A stretch of 64,000 nt of DNA from Coturnix japonica (Eukaryota; Chordata; Aves; Galliformes; Phasianidae). The DNA lies in the NCBI RefSeq assembly GCF_001577835.2, contig NC_029526.1, positions 8,623,918-8,687,917 of the forward strand, read 5' to 3'. A program made the translations under genes and the position numbers. This document shows, one piece after another, positions 13,201 through 27,330 of the stretch (positions are counted from its first letter, which is position 1; every line of letters starts with the position of its first letter). The notes beneath the pieces were generated by a model. The model was given only the letters and a program-made list of their open reading frames with translations. It ran no database searches and was not told the origin of the DNA.

Positions 13201-16200
13201 AAAAGCTGCCTTCCTGCCATTCAGCGCTGCCTTTACATACCTGCACAATTATACAGATAGCAAACAGCTCCACGGCTGCTACGAATTTGCCACATTGAGT
13301 TACAGTAATTAACAACAAGCATCATTAGTATTTTACACGCTAGCCATGTTTTTACATAGAGAAGTGCTATGTGTCTAATGGAAAAGCAGGGCCAGAGCCT
13401 ATCAACAGTGAAAGGCCTGACTAAAAGAACTGAGCTTCTAGATGAGGTGTTCACCTCATAAACAGCTCAAGCTGTTTCTCAATATAGAAGGGCAATAAAG
13501 ATGAGAACTGTAACATTACAAAAAACCTAACTTGAAGAGAATATGGACTTAAAACTGGATCACACTATTAAACAGTAACCAATGGAACCATCAATGACTG
13601 AAAAAAAGGAAGTACCATTTATCCCTCAGCATGAATGAAAGCTACTTCCACTACATATACTGCTTTTCCTCTAAGCACATTACCCAATTATAAAATAGTG
13701 AGATGAGGATTGCTTCCAGGTACATAGTCTGTTTATTAGGCTTAATGGATTGGTTTCTGGCAATTAAGAGGTTTATCTGATATTCTCCTTTTTCCTCCAA
13801 GCTGTATAATCATCAGTCAGAGTGTTTCATTACCAGCACAAAGTGGCGTGGGTGTGATTCATTTATGGTCTTATCACCAAAGACAGCAAAATCATTTTCT
13901 TACTGGTGAAAATTCAACCTGGGGGAGATGGGAGGAGCTGTGCAGCTTCCTTAGCAGTGGAGCAGCCTTGGCTGACATGATCTAGAAAGCAGCTCCGCTA
14001 GTTTGGAAAGGGCTTCAGAGACACAGTGGGAAAACATCACCGCAGGCAGTGCAAATAATTTTATTCCTGACGAGGCTCTTAGAAAAAGCCACACCACTTT
14101 ACAACGCTTTTACGTCACTCTAAGTCTGTATTTTTTCCTTCAAAAGGAAGTGAGGCGTGCAAGCAAAATCTCAACTTACTGATTGAATGAATCCTAACAC
14201 CACCCACAATTCCTGTAGACATCAGCATTTGTTTCTCAGAGGAAGTTCTGTTTTTCACGTTTCCGAGGTGTCACACCCATGGAGTCACCATGGATTGCAT
14301 CAGGGAGGTGTTGGGCAGTCAGGGAGGTGGTCCTGACTTTCCAGATCAGTGCAGAAGTGGCGTCATGTTCCTCAATCTAACTGAGATGTGTGCAATAACT
14401 GGGAAGGCCAACACTTCCAACTGGTGCAATACAATACCCTGTAACCTAGTAATATGGGTGTGACCTCATGTTGATGACTATACACACAAAAGATTCAGAG
14501 GATAACTATTAATAGCTATTTGCTATTAAAAGGCCAGAGAGCAGTTGCAGAGGGCACGGATTAATTTAGCGGATGTAAAAAGCATCTACAGCTTAGAATG
14601 AACAGCATCAGAAAGGCAAAATAAAACAGATCAAAACAGACTGGGAAATGGGATCAGGAGAGAAGTCATATTAGTACCCAGCTGCAACAACTCTGCCCAC
14701 CCTAGGGCCCACCATGAGCTACTGCTCGTCCTTCACTGAGAAAGCGGATACTTCAAATCCTCCTCAGCCAGAAGCAGGATTACCACAGCTGGAGTCTCTC
14801 ATTCCCAAAGCCTTAAGTTTCACTGCTACTTAGTTGCTGACATATGTATATAAAGATTAGTAAAATTCTTTTGTCAAATAGAGAGCTGTCAAAGTCTGCA
14901 ATGGGGTTGGGCAGTAGGAACTTGTACAAAGTTTCTTTTGAGAAAAATGAAATGTAGATGTTTTGCATCAGGTTAGAGTTAAGTTGAAATGTACCCTACT
15001 GAAACTGCTTAGTTCCTTGCAACCAGGCTTCTCTGTAATCCATCCAGAAGTTAACCCTGACTGAGAAAAGTGCTAAGAGGGAACATAAATGATCCCCCCC
15101 CCACCTCCACAAAGCACTTCAGTTTGCATCTTGAGCTGCTAATGTTAATCAAATGTTAAAAGTTTAGTTCTAGGAGCAGGAGGACACCTTACCAATACAG
15201 AAATCTTTGCAGTATTCAGGCAGTGAATAATCCTTAACTTCAAAGTTTTATGTTAGAGGAATGCATGGAAATTTAGCATGCTTTTCAATGTTGGAATAAC
15301 ATCTTGGTGTAATCCCAACTTCATCTAGTGCACATCTCTCTTTTAGTCTGTTAGTTTACACCTTTCTGCTACTGAAGTACACATCTTAAGAATGACAAGC
15401 CTGCTCTGAGCTCCAAAGCAGTGTCGTGCCTTTGTCCTCCAGTTAAGGAGGATTGTTGTGTACACCACATTTCAGAACAGATAGGTTCTCCAGGTTTGCT
15501 CTCTTTAGAATGCATTGAGCCAGTTAGCCAATCAAGTACTAGAAATTCTGCTAGGTCCCATGTGTTTCTCCATAATGCCTCAAGACCTTTCAATTCTTAC
15601 ACTAATCTACTTCACGAAGGGACTCCATATCTAAGGATTAGAGGCACATACCTTTCCCAAGTGAAAGACAAACAATACAGACTAACCCTTAGTCAACAAA
15701 TCTACCATCAAATATGTTCTCTTCCTATCAAGAACTCTGTTCTTTCAGGTAATTATTGTCCAGCATTCAGATTCATCTAGATACAGTTTCATTTTTCAGT
15801 GGTATATGCAAGTTCTGTTAATAATTTAGTAACTTGAAACTTACTCTGTATTTTGATAAACTTCTACTGAGATATTAAGTCCTTCTAACTCCTCCTTTAA
15901 GATCTGCAGGTCTGAGTTTACAAAACTCAGTTCCAGTAGTACCTGTTCTCGTACTTTGTTGTTGGTGGTAGCCCTGCAAAAGAAAGAGACATCGTTTTTG
16001 TATTGCTGAGGAACAGGTTGTTACACAAGCTGAGCTGACCCCCTCGTTTGCATTCTCAGCATTTTTAGGATTTTTTTTATCCCTTTCAGAGATGATACAG
16101 AACCTCATGTTTCAGAATTCATTCGCTTTTATGTCAGGAGGGAACGGCAGCTTCCAGATAACAGCATGCAGACACCTCTAGAAGGTTTGTCATGTGCTAA

Positions 16201-19200
16201 ATTTTCGTGAGATAAAGAGTCGGTATCATTTTCAAATACATTAATCAACGATATTAAAGTATCTTAAAAAGAATCCCTATCTGATCTTAAGACTCTGTGG
16301 TCTCCTCCTAGAAGAGGCAGAGAAGGGAATTTGGAAGTATTTTTTCAAAAGAGACTTGCCCACTTTATTAACTGAATAATGATTTGCTGAGACTTCTGAT
16401 CTTAAGAATGAAAGAACACTTTTATGGGGAGAAGCTGTTATTACATAATGTGTTACTACCAAGTAATACAGGTAGGAAGATGCACATATTTCTTGTAATA
16501 CCTTTATAATATTTTTTACTTATGCAAATAGGATTTGCTTGTTCTTTTGCCATCCATATATTTACATTCCAACTTCTAGGACCGCTAGCACAGCGGAAAT
16601 TAATGCAGCCCCAAAGCATTTCTGTGTGATTTATTATTTACATATTTCAGGACATTACATCTGTACTTCTAACCTGATTCTCCATCCAGCATTGCCATTC
16701 ACAAGAAACCAATAAGTACAGATGTGAGCTGGAGATGAAGGGCCTGAATTTGTATCCAGCTTTAAGACAATGTACCCCTTTGTTAGACAGTTCAAATCAC
16801 CAGACAACGAAAAAACTTATAAATTTGCAGCATTTTATATTTACCTTTAAGTTAAAATTAACCTTCATAAATACCTATGAACAACCTTATGATACATCTG
16901 GGCTCCTTGTGGCACATCCCCCATTTTTGCAGAGTACCTTGATGAAAAACTGGGAATCCCAAGGATTAAATTCTAACCTCGTACTTCATATTACAAATGT
17001 CTGTTATCTGCAAGTTTTCTACTTCAGTCATATTCTGAGGTTGCTTAGTTTGAGCAGGGTTTAAATCTGCTGCCTGCATAATCCACACCAGATGTAAAAA
17101 CAGAATAGAAAGGATCTTCAGCACCATGTAGATAACTGGGTGAGCTCTGATGCATGCAGCAGTTTAATTACAGTATTTGTAAGGCTCTGTGTTTGGTGTA
17201 GCTTACCACCCTCCACAGGACGGGTTCTGGTATCTCCCTCAGAAACCCCAATGTTTAGTTAGAGCAAGTCCAACATGCAGCCACTTGCTACAGCAGCACA
17301 GCTTTGGAAGTGCACTTTACAGCAGGTAATGTCCCAACAGAGATAAGCAGGGAGATTCACAAAGTGTCCAGCTGTAGTAATTTAAGTTTCCCTCCTCCCC
17401 CACAAAAGAACATTTTGCTGCTCAGCCTGGAGGACTGGGCAGTGACAGCACATACCGTAACAGATTTTCAGCACCAGCTCTCATTCTTACTGCTCTCAAG
17501 ATCTGCTGGTTTAGGACAGCTCTTTGATTCTGTAGTTTGCTTCGACCAGTCTCAGCAAGAGGATTACAACCCTGGAATTAAAGAAACAAGTTCTGTTGTT
17601 ACAGGATTCTGAGAAATGAGTAACCTTGCATTTGAATTAAATCTGTTGGCATGGGTGCTGTATAAATACCAGTTCCCTATGTTGACAATGACAAATGACC
17701 GTTTTGACAGCATTTCCTTTCTCACACTTGGTTATTAAAAGCAAAAGAAATGCCATGACCAAAGCATCTGACATTAAAATTAAGGACGAAAGTATTTGTT
17801 TTGGAGCTTACATACATCCGAGCCGGTCTGTTCTCTCCTAAAAATCCTTTGAAGCTACTGTCCAGTTACAACTGAATTTGACAGCATTTAAGTTCCTCAG
17901 TGTTTTGTAAAACTGCTGTCTGGCAAGGCAATAAATCTCACTAATGCTTCTGCTTAACCTTTCCAAAATATCGGAGTTTCATACTGGGAGATAAAGCCTG
18001 GAAATACAACTCTATCAGAAGGCAGGATTTGCAGCCCCACAGACAGGATCTTTTGAAAGAATCTCTTCTCTTGTTCCTTCTGGTGCTCAGATGGATGGTA
18101 CAATTCCCACCCCTTTCCCCCGGTTTTCTTCTTTATACCTTAAACTCATTTTTGGCACAGTACTGCTTATCTGCGTCAGTCTTCTTCAGATCTAAGGAAT
18201 GCTCTCAGATCTTTAAGTCTGTGCTGCCCTAATGCAACATCACTTTTGCATACTGCACCAAAAATGTGAAATATGAATCAACTCTGTACAATATTTCATC
18301 TGTATATTATCACAGTGCCAAGTGTAATGACTTATCTGCCCATTACTTTATCTTATCACCTATTGGACAAACAAGGATTACATATGGGTGCCTCAGCATC
18401 AAAGATGGAAGATGGAATAATATGGGATAAGGGAACAACAGACCTGGATAGGGAAAAATGATTATTATACCTTCAGATACTCAGCAAACTGAGCCTTAAA
18501 AAGTAAGGCATTAAATCCAGAATTCACAATACTTCTGAGTACGTGCAAAGCTACATGAAAGTAGAAGAACAAAGATACTGCACGTTTACACAAGGAGAAC
18601 CAAACCATTGTATTCCAGAGAGTGCTGATAAGACAAAACTGAAATGTGTATTTGCTTGATTTCTGTTTTTTTTCCAGGAGGAACACAATCTTAACTCCCT
18701 TTTTTAATAAATAGAAGCCTTCCACTTTTTCTTTTCCTTGCACCCCACCTTTTTCTTTTCAATGTTCCTTTACAGCCAACCAGCACATCCCCACAGCCTG
18801 AACTACTGATTCTGAAGCAAATAAGATCACTCCATCTTAAGGTTTACCCTTAAATGAAGCATGTCCTTTCAAGTGGCCTTCATGGGTGTTGTTAAGGTTT
18901 GCTGGGTCCTGCTGGATCTCACATTATACACTAACAAGGCCTGAATCCATCTGATACAAGTTTTCCCACAAGGATTCCAGCCACTAGATTATGCAGTTTG
19001 GGATCTCCCTCTTACATGTTGACTAGAAAACATTGCCTGAGACACAATAGCACTGAAAAGTTTCTCAACAAGCTCTAATTATGAGCGGTCAGGCAATAAC
19101 ATACCAGCACATCAAAAACAAGTATTTAAACAGAACACAGAGTTCTGACCATGACGTTTTTATTTGGGTTGGCAGGTGAAGGCAAAATGACCTGGCAACA

Positions 19201-22200
19201 GAGAAACAAGAGGATCAATCCAGTTTACACTAGCTTATCTGAGACAGCACATGGCCTAATACAGCTAACTTTAAATCCCTACTTTAAAAGTTTGTAATAA
19301 ATAGGTAAAATGACATGAAGCTTTTGTAAACACTTTCTGAAGCATCGAGTGCCAGATAATTTGAAAACACATGTCACGTTAAATTACTCTCATCATAGAA
19401 ACATTTCTGCAATGAAGCACCAATTACAGCAGAAGCCCAAAACTTGGATGTGTGCTACATACTCTCCTTGAGGAGAAAGCATTGGTAGCAAACAGAATAC
19501 AAAGAAGATGAACTTTTACTGGGGAGTACGTGCATATTTAGCCATTTTGTTTGTTCACATCAGATTAAAAGTAGTCTTTGAAGTACAAAATACTTGATGC
19601 CTTTTAACACATTTTTATTCAGAGGCAAAAGTAAGGCATGCTCACAGGAACAACGTGGCCTTGCACCTACAGACTGCCTTCTGCTCTTAGCCTGCATCTT
19701 GTTCTGGGCTCATGCTATTCTTCCAATTTTGCTTTCTCTTCACTTTACACTGTATAGTCTATCTCTACTAATGATGTTCAAAGTCTCTCCCCTTCCACTC
19801 TATCCATGCCCCTTTTCATTTCAATTTTGCCAATGACTTTGTCTTACTTCTTGTATTCAGCTTGAATACTTTATTCTTGGGGCTTTCGGCTCTGCACCTC
19901 TGGGATGCCCTTCTTCCAACTTCTTACCCAGTCCCTTAGTCCAAGCACCCTTTGCTAAGTATCATCCCCTGCCCAGCCTTCAGCTTCTCTCCAGGGCTGC
20001 AGCTCCTCCCTAGAACTCCCTGACCTTTCTGCATGCAAAACGAGTTTCCTGCCCTCATTCCAATCCTTCTTTGCAGCTTCACTTCTGGGAACTTTTTCAG
20101 GAAGATCACCTGCCTGATTCTCAAGCCAACAAAGCTCAGAATTGTTTGGCTTATTTCCATGGATGTTAGATCAAGGTCCAGCCCAGAAATCAAACAGACT
20201 CCAGGTGAACACTGAATGCAAATCTGCAGTGACCTTAAACTCTGCAAAGAAAAGCAGCAGAGCTGTTTCCCTTCATTTCAGCCACTAATCGCTGTGTGAT
20301 GACCTAGTGCAAAAAGAATCCCCTGAGGCCTAAAAGGAGAAGGCACTGACAAACTGAGGTATCTGGATCACCCCCAGCGTGCTTCGCTTCTGAAAGGCTT
20401 TGTTTTCAGAGTAGACTCTCCTCATGGAAAACTGTGCTTTAGATCCTCTGTATAGCGTTTGGGGATGCTCAGCTAGTTTGTACTCATGTGCAGGCTTCAA
20501 CTCTTCACTGTACAGGCTGCCAGAATACTGAGAGGTACAAGGACGTAGAGAAAGCACTGAAAATAACCAACATTAGCAAAAAATGTTACAGGAAATCTGA
20601 ACAAGAATCCTCCTTGTGAAAAGCACAACCTCTGTGTGCTTGAAAGTTACTTAAGGTCTAACTAAAAGCTTCATTTTGTCTTCCTCCATGTCAAAGGTCC
20701 TCTCAGCCTGCATTTGTAGGCAGCTCACATATGGACACTCCCAAGAACGCTGATGTTCAGTACATTAGAACAGCTGGCAGCCAAACTTCCCAGCAGTTTC
20801 CACACCTACTGCTTCAATTCTTGTCAACAGAATGAGAGATGTTCCATTGCATTACTGTTTATTTCTTTGCAGATGGAAGACAACTTGGAAAGCAAAGGGG
20901 ATTTTACCCTCACTGACACATTAGCAGTGTTATCATTAAGAAACTGACTTGTTACTAATGAAGTCACAAAAGTGATCAAGAATAAAGTATGACTGAAGTT
21001 TTCATTGCATGTTTTGATGGGAAAAAAAAGAAAGAGTAAATATACCTCTTGTAAAGACACTTCAAACTGAACTCTGCTATCAGTTTTAGAGCCCTTTTCC
21101 CTTGAGTGCAACTGCATTTCATGAAGAGGTGTGTTTGTTTGAAGTGTTTGAATGTTATAGTTCTTAGCCTCTGAAAAAAAAATAACTAAGTTCAATTAGC
21201 CAGTTACTATTTCTTCCTGCTTGGCTGAATCGCAGTATCAGGAAGCTGGTAAGTTTCTATGACGTCCTTACCAAAAGCAAGTCCTGCACAACAGTTTCTT
21301 ACCATATGTTAGGTATGTACCTTGGTAGATACGTGCTCAGAAGAAACAGACACTGGTATGAGAAAAATAAACACGCGTCAGCTGATGAAGGCTGGCCCAT
21401 GCAGGGCCTATGCACATTTTGCAGCAATCCTCTGACTAATTAATGGAGCACGCAGACAGATTCCAAAGGGATTCCTGCTCATCTCTTGTTAGAATTAATG
21501 CCTGAGCTTGGGAGGCTGGATATCTCACCTTGTACTTTTAACCCTATAAACATTATCCCACACATGCTTATTTGGCAAACAGCATAATGAATGCCCCTGG
21601 GATCTTGATGCAACTTGCTGCCTCTCAGATGGGGTGCAGCAGGAGATAAAGCAGAGCTACACAGCAGCTGATGGGCTCCATGGGACTCACATGGGATTTG
21701 GGAGAGATTTTACTCTATGGATTACACAGATACAAAGAAGATAGATAGGCAAGCCTGTAGTTGGGCACTGCAGGTTAGCTGTCAATAGACAGCATCTTGC
21801 CTCTACCTCCCACCTGACAAAGCCTTCAAATCCCCAGTCTAAAGGATACAGGTAATATTGTCATGTTTATCCAAGTTTAGAAGAGGCCCACCACAGAAGG
21901 AAAAAAGCTATTGAAAGCATAGGTCCTGAACAGAGAAGCAGCTGTATTTAGCTTCAGTGCCTAGCAGATCTTTCTTCAAAATAGGAATATTGTTAACGTC
22001 AGACATTAAGTCGTGATGCACACAGAAATCATGACTGTTTGCCTAACAATGAGCAATCACAGGAAGCATCTGAAATTAGCATAAATATAACTTATGAGGT
22101 AATGGTTTGAACTTTTAGACCAGCCACACACTGAAGGTGACACAGAGTTGAAACTGGGTGTGCCTTCTTATCTAAAATAAAACATTCCTTCCCAGCCCGT

Positions 22201-25200
22201 GCAACCTGTGCTGCCTGTACCCTGCAGATGGCCACAGCCTCCGGGCATTTAAATGTGTATGCAACTTCTCTTATGCAGGTAAAATCTTTGGCTATGACAG
22301 AAGTCACAGTAAATGGCACCATTTCCACTTGTATTTCCAGTAGGACTCTGAATAGCTTCTAAATGATTAGTTCCTTACCATCTTCTACTACTGCAGTTGA
22401 AGCTTCTCTCTGGGAGATTCTATTAGTTCAATGCTGAAATCTTGGGCAGTAACCACAAACCTCTCAACAGCAGATGTTTTTAATCTCTGCTTTAAAAAAG
22501 GAGTTAAGGAAGAACTGATATTCCAGAGCCTGAACTAATTGTTCTGTATTCAGGTATTTTACAGTTCTAAGTGTCCAAAGACTAATAATGAATTTTCATA
22601 ATTAATAACTGTATTACACCAAACACATTTTCCATACAATAGTATCTTGTCACACCTCTCGCCAAAATGAACAGTGGGTCAGAGAAGCCCATGCCTTTAT
22701 GGCCCATGTTGCAGATGATCCCTAGTTGCTCATAAGGCCTACTTTCAGCTTTACTTTTTTTTGTTTTTAATTTGTATATAATGAGTGGACAGAGCACGGC
22801 ATGATGTGGGGTGTGAATCACCTCAGTGTTGTTTCTGGCCTGGCTAGACAAGCAGAGAAAGAACAAATAGGCAACTGCTGTGTCAATGCTAATGTTGATC
22901 GTTGCCTGGCTACTAATGACTAAAACCAGCCAGGTTAGACAAGCCCCAGTGGAAGCACAGGTGTAGCAGGTTGGTAAACTGATCCATAAATCACAGCAGG
23001 GCAGGGGATAAATCCTGCCCTAGAAAGCCCAAAAGCAAAGGAGAGAGAGGATTCATTAGGGAAGTGCTGATTCACAAGCAAGTTATCATACCTCCCAACA
23101 TCGTTATTTTGCAGACTGCTACTCTATTTACAGAACTGCTTGTGTTCTGTTTTTAGCCTTTTCATCCTGGCAGGAAGGACTACTATATACTATACTATAT
23201 AGTCTTCCTTCTGAATCACCATTTTGGCCTACATGACAATTTTCTCGTCTCCAGACTTTCAGAAAGGGAAAAGAAAGCAATTATCTTCACTCAACTGACA
23301 TGAATGTAAAGGTTCTTCAAGCTGTCCAACTGCTCTGCCTGTCCACACAGCACGCTGCTTTCCAAACAGCCCAACTGAAGATAGGATGCATAGTGCTGTA
23401 CCAGCATGTGTCTGCAAACTTACAAAAAAAAGGTAAGCTTGAAGAATAAACGTTGGTTTTTCCTTCTATTGTTGCTTCCTAATTTAGAAACCTGAGGAGT
23501 TACAATCTGTGTAAGACATTGTAATACAACTAACCAAGGTAGAAAAGTTATGAGCTAAAAGGCTTGCTGGAAATCTGCTTCTACTCATCAATGTTCTATG
23601 GCAGGTGAAATCACCACCCTGGTTTGGATCCTGTGAGTGGACAAGCATGGCCTCATAACTACCCTGAGTTCTGTATATTGACCTGCTCTTTGGGTTACTC
23701 CGCCACACTGGTTTAGTGGGATGGTTCTGGAATAAAGAGAGGGGAGAGAAAAAGCAGAAAACACCTTGAAAAAATGAGCTGCCTCTCCCACAAGAACTTG
23801 TATAAATAAAGAACAGGCAATCTGATGCAGAGCTATGGCAGGCTACACTGTTTGGAGTGGAATAAGCACCTCAGGTAAGCAAAATGGGCCTGTAAGTACT
23901 GTGTGTTGAACAATCCTTCTATGTGAAGGCCTTGCTCTGCTTTTAAAACAACTTATTTGTTCTTATCATTAGTTTTGACAGGACTTTCTACTGGCCAAAG
24001 ATTCTCTCACAGGAAGAATGCCAGGGAGTGGATCTGGATAGAATATGGTACAGGCATGGCTGATTCATAGGCTCACAGCCAGAGCCAGGGGAGGATTGTG
24101 GAACTCTGTGTAGAGAAGGCTGCGGCACAAGGCCGGTCATCCAGGAGCACAAGCACCACCTGGAACTACAAGTACAGTCTGCCCTGATACTGTACCACAG
24201 GGTATACTGAATTAGGAACGTGTGATGGCAGAGATAGCCAGAACAATAGCAGAACCAGTTTCCTTAGGCATTATATTCCCAGAAAGCAAAAAAAAAAAAT
24301 AAAAAATAAAAACACAAGCAAACTTCCAGTGAGAGTCTCCATCTCCTCACTGATGGAAAGCCCACGTAGGGTACCCCTTCCACCCTGCCAGATCCTTTTC
24401 AGAGCACCAGCAGGTGCTTAAACCTAAAAATCCCTCTCAGAAGTTCAGTTGTGGCTAATCAAATAGTTGAAGAGGCTCCTTTTTCTCTGAGGAGATGCAA
24501 GGGGAAGAGAGTAGTGTCAGTACTAATGGAGCTGTGCATACCCTGTATGGCTGCATGATTGTTTTAAAACCAGGTATTCTAAAAGGAAGAAAAAAGGGAG
24601 AGGGGAGGGCTGGTCTTCAAAACCAGCTCAGAGGAAGTCACTGATTGATTTAAGGGAAATCAGTTTGCATAGGCAAAGATGAGGGGCCTTTGTCATGAGG
24701 AGAAAGGAGAGAATGGACACAAAGCTGCTGCTGATACAGCTGGGAACCAATGGAGGAAGAGAGCCCGAGGGCTGCACTGAAAGCTGCCAGCAGAAGCTGC
24801 CAGCCATCCCACCTGGGACTGACCTGGCAGTCACTGCAAGCCTGATTTCCTAGTGTGGCAACAGGAGTGAAAGAAGGAAGCAGGATTGTGTTTCTGTTTC
24901 ACCATTTCTGCCTGTTACCCTTTACACAAAGCCAGTTATGGCTTTACAGAGCCTCCTCCCTAAAGAAAATAAGGCTTTAGGAAATAAGTTCTCACATTTT
25001 GCATCCTGTGTCCAGTGTGGATTGTCTGGTATGTTGTATTTAAGGCTACAAAAGGGCACTATGTCAGCTTTGAGCAGACTTCCCACAGCAATCCACTTAC
25101 CACAAGAATATATCAAAAGTCTTGAACAAATGAATACTGTAGGAGCCGCTCAATTTAATCAATATTAAGATCTCAGTGTATGTATTAAATAGTCCTTTAC

Positions 25201-26944
25201 AGCACAGAAGACAACCTCATTGCATACAAAATGCTTGGGAGCCCTTTTATGAGCAGTCCTGACACAGAAGCATTTTCACCTTGCTCTGCAGCTCATACAT
25301 CAAAAAGGTCAACTCAATAAGTGTTTTCATCTCAAAACACATGCAATGGCTTTGGAAACTGGAGTGTTTCTGCACCGGCAGAACGAGTAGAACAGCCCTC
25401 AGATTCTTCCAGGGGATGAAAAGTGTGATTACTTTTTTTTTTAAGGGAACAGAAAACAATGCAAAGGGACTTTGGAGAGGTGGGGGGAGCCCATGGACAC
25501 ACATGACTGGCTCAATAACCAGTTTGTTACACAAAGCCATCCAGCATACCATTCAAATGAACAGGTACGGTCCAAAGAAAGGATATTCTATCCAGAGCAA
25601 TGCTTTGGGTTCACGGGGTGAGTCTGTTTGGGATTCCAGGTTTTTCTTTTTGTTTGCTTGTTTTCTTCTCCTGACTCTACTTAGAATAAAAGCTCTGATC
25701 TTTGAGACCATTCGACTAATGTGTAACAGGGAATACTGGCTTTCTGTTTGCATTTAACTTCTAGGGACAGAAGGCTTTCAGCTTCTAACCTGACCTGATG
25801 TTTAGAACTGTATTAAGGGTACAGAAAGGAGAGCCAGAAGAGCCTTTCAAAGATCTCCTGAGTGAACAGAGAAAAAGGTGCAGCCCCAGCTTATCCAGAT
25901 TGAACACTGGATTTCTGTCCATCTTGCACTCGTTTATGAGAAGTGGTTCAAAAGTGGGGAAGATGCTGATAATAAGGTGCAAGATCTATCTTCGAGTATT
26001 TTCATATTGGAATAGCTTCTAACTTTTCAGCACATGGAGCTGGCTCTGATTGACGCTGTTTATGAGACGTTATTTGTAAAGTACAGTGCTGTAACCACAA
26101 AGGACCCCATCCTATGGCCAGTCCAAGTGCAAGGAATGGCTCCCACTCATCACTGCCTACAGCTCGGCCATCAGGCTCCATCCGGACCCCAGCAACAAGG
26201 CGAATAAGAGAAACGGACAACGTGTACCTGACTTAAGGAGTCTGACTTTCTCTAAGCTTGCGAGGCTCTGCTAACACGTCAAGCACTGCAGCAGCCCACA
26301 GCACCTGGCGCTGCGAGAACTCTGGACGATCCCGGCTTTGCCATGCTTCATGATTCCCTACAAGCGATTACTCACCGGCTCTACGGGAGGATTGCTCAGA
26401 CTGAGAAACCGGGCGAGATGTGCAGTTTCACCTCGTCCTGCCCGGCTCCCCTGGCACTGCCCGCTCACGGCACTGCCCGCTCATGGCAGCCCCGCAGGGA
26501 TCCGCGAGGGGAGCGCCCGGGGCGGCGCCGGCGGCCGCACAGAGCGGTAATTGCCGCCGTGCACGGCACACACCGCCCACGTCGTCTGAGAAGTAATGAG
26601 GGCAGATGTTTATTAAAGGCTTCCTAACGAGTCTGTTAACTTCGCCGCCTCGCTCGGCTCGGCTTCCGACAGGTACACGCGGCAATTACTCGAGAGCGAG
26701 CGAGGAGACGGAGCGAGGCGCGAATAGCACGGAGAGACGGAAAAGCTGCCGGGCGGAACCGGGCTCCGTGTGGAGCTGCGCCCAGCCCAGCTCAGACCGG
26801 CGGTGAGGGGCGACCGGGACCCGGGATGGTGGTGGTGGTGGCAGCTCCGGATCCCGCCCGAACCCCGGGGCTCCGCCCGCCGCTCACCTTCCGAAAGTAG
26901 CAGTCCTCCTGCGGACAGCCGCGGGCCGGCACGGCGTCCATCAT
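4241..26944 (-). CDS. RHPN2: RHPN2, rhophilin-2 (Rho GTPase-binding HR1-BRO1-PDZ protein), complete
   Basis: Fifteen exons read on the - strand: 26941-26888, 17571-17456, 15973-15845, 13009-12934, 12589-12512, 12015-11891, 10961-10795, 10049-9862, 8661-8505, 8026-7907, 7812-7618, 7062-6986, 6889-6743, 5959-5804 and 4492-4241. All junctions close in phase, giving 678 aa (human about 686). Residues about 20-95 form the HR1 Rho-binding coiled coil ([36 protein letters not shown]). Residues about 103-460 form the BRO1 domain ([65 protein letters not shown]). Residues about 495-590 form the PDZ domain with carboxylate-binding loop ELGFSL (520-525). Rhophilin-2 binds GTP-loaded RhoA/RhoB and affects actin organisation. 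An extra in-frame ATG directly upstream (26944) could add one Met. Intron 1 is 9.3 kb. Transcription starts in a CpG island, divergent from GPATCH1. Confidence 0.97.
17572..26887 (-). other. RHPN2: RHPN2 intron 1 (9.3 kb), no gene inside
   Basis: This is the largest intron of the window, between coding exon 1 (donor at 26887) and exon 2 (acceptor before 17571). I found no exon, RNA gene or clear mobile element in it. Longer open frames such as 25281-25757 (+) and 20824-21195 (-) have no recognisable domain or splice context. It contains an A-rich run at 24288-24313, a small AT-rich hairpin at 23175-23210 and pyrimidine-rich stretches around 19.6-20.1 kb. Its first part lies in the CpG island. 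First introns of this size commonly carry enhancers, but none can be named from sequence. Confidence 0.7.
24288..24313. repeat. A-rich simple repeat
   Basis: A near-pure run of A with single T interruptions inside RHPN2 intron 1. No SINE or LINE body was recognised in front of it. Confidence 0.8.
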
Positions 26945-27330
26945 CTCCAGCCCAGACACCCGTCCCGCTCCGTCCTGCTGTGGGGAGCCGCGACCCTACG
27001 GGAAATGTCGGAGCTGCCCCACGGCGCCGCCCGGCTCCACCCCCGGCGGGCGGGGAGCAGCTGCCCCGCCCCGCGGCTCTGCCTCGCGTCGCTCCGGCCG
27101 GTTGGCACCGCGTGTCCGCCCGCCTTGTGGCTCGGGATCGTCGGGGGGTTTCGGCGGCCGAGCGGCTCCGGCGTGACACATGGGAGCGGTGGGGTCAGAT
27201 GGGAGCGGTGGGGTCCCAGGGCCGCCGGCAGCGCCACTGTCGGTGCCCGACTCAGAGAGAGGCGGCCTCGGCCCCCGACAGCGCCGTGTGGGCTCCGTGT
27301 GGGCTCCGTGTGGGCACGGCTCAACGAGCT
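26390..27330. promoter_or_regulatory. RHPN2: CpG island and promoter region of RHPN2
   Basis: GC content and CpG density jump sharply here from AT-rich flanks, and the island covers the first coding exon of RHPN2 (26941-26888, - strand) plus about 400 bases upstream and 500 bases of intron 1. There is no clear TATA box at the expected distance, as usual for CpG-island promoters. A GGT microsatellite-like stretch lies near 26826-26840. Several overlapping GC-rich open frames on both strands (for example 26613-27179 and 26770-27396) are composition artefacts. Confidence 0.85.

Noticed and set aside
25281-25757. 158-codon open frame in RHPN2 intron 1
   Set aside because: No recognisable domain, no codon-use signal, an opposing frame on the other strand, and it lies within an intron.
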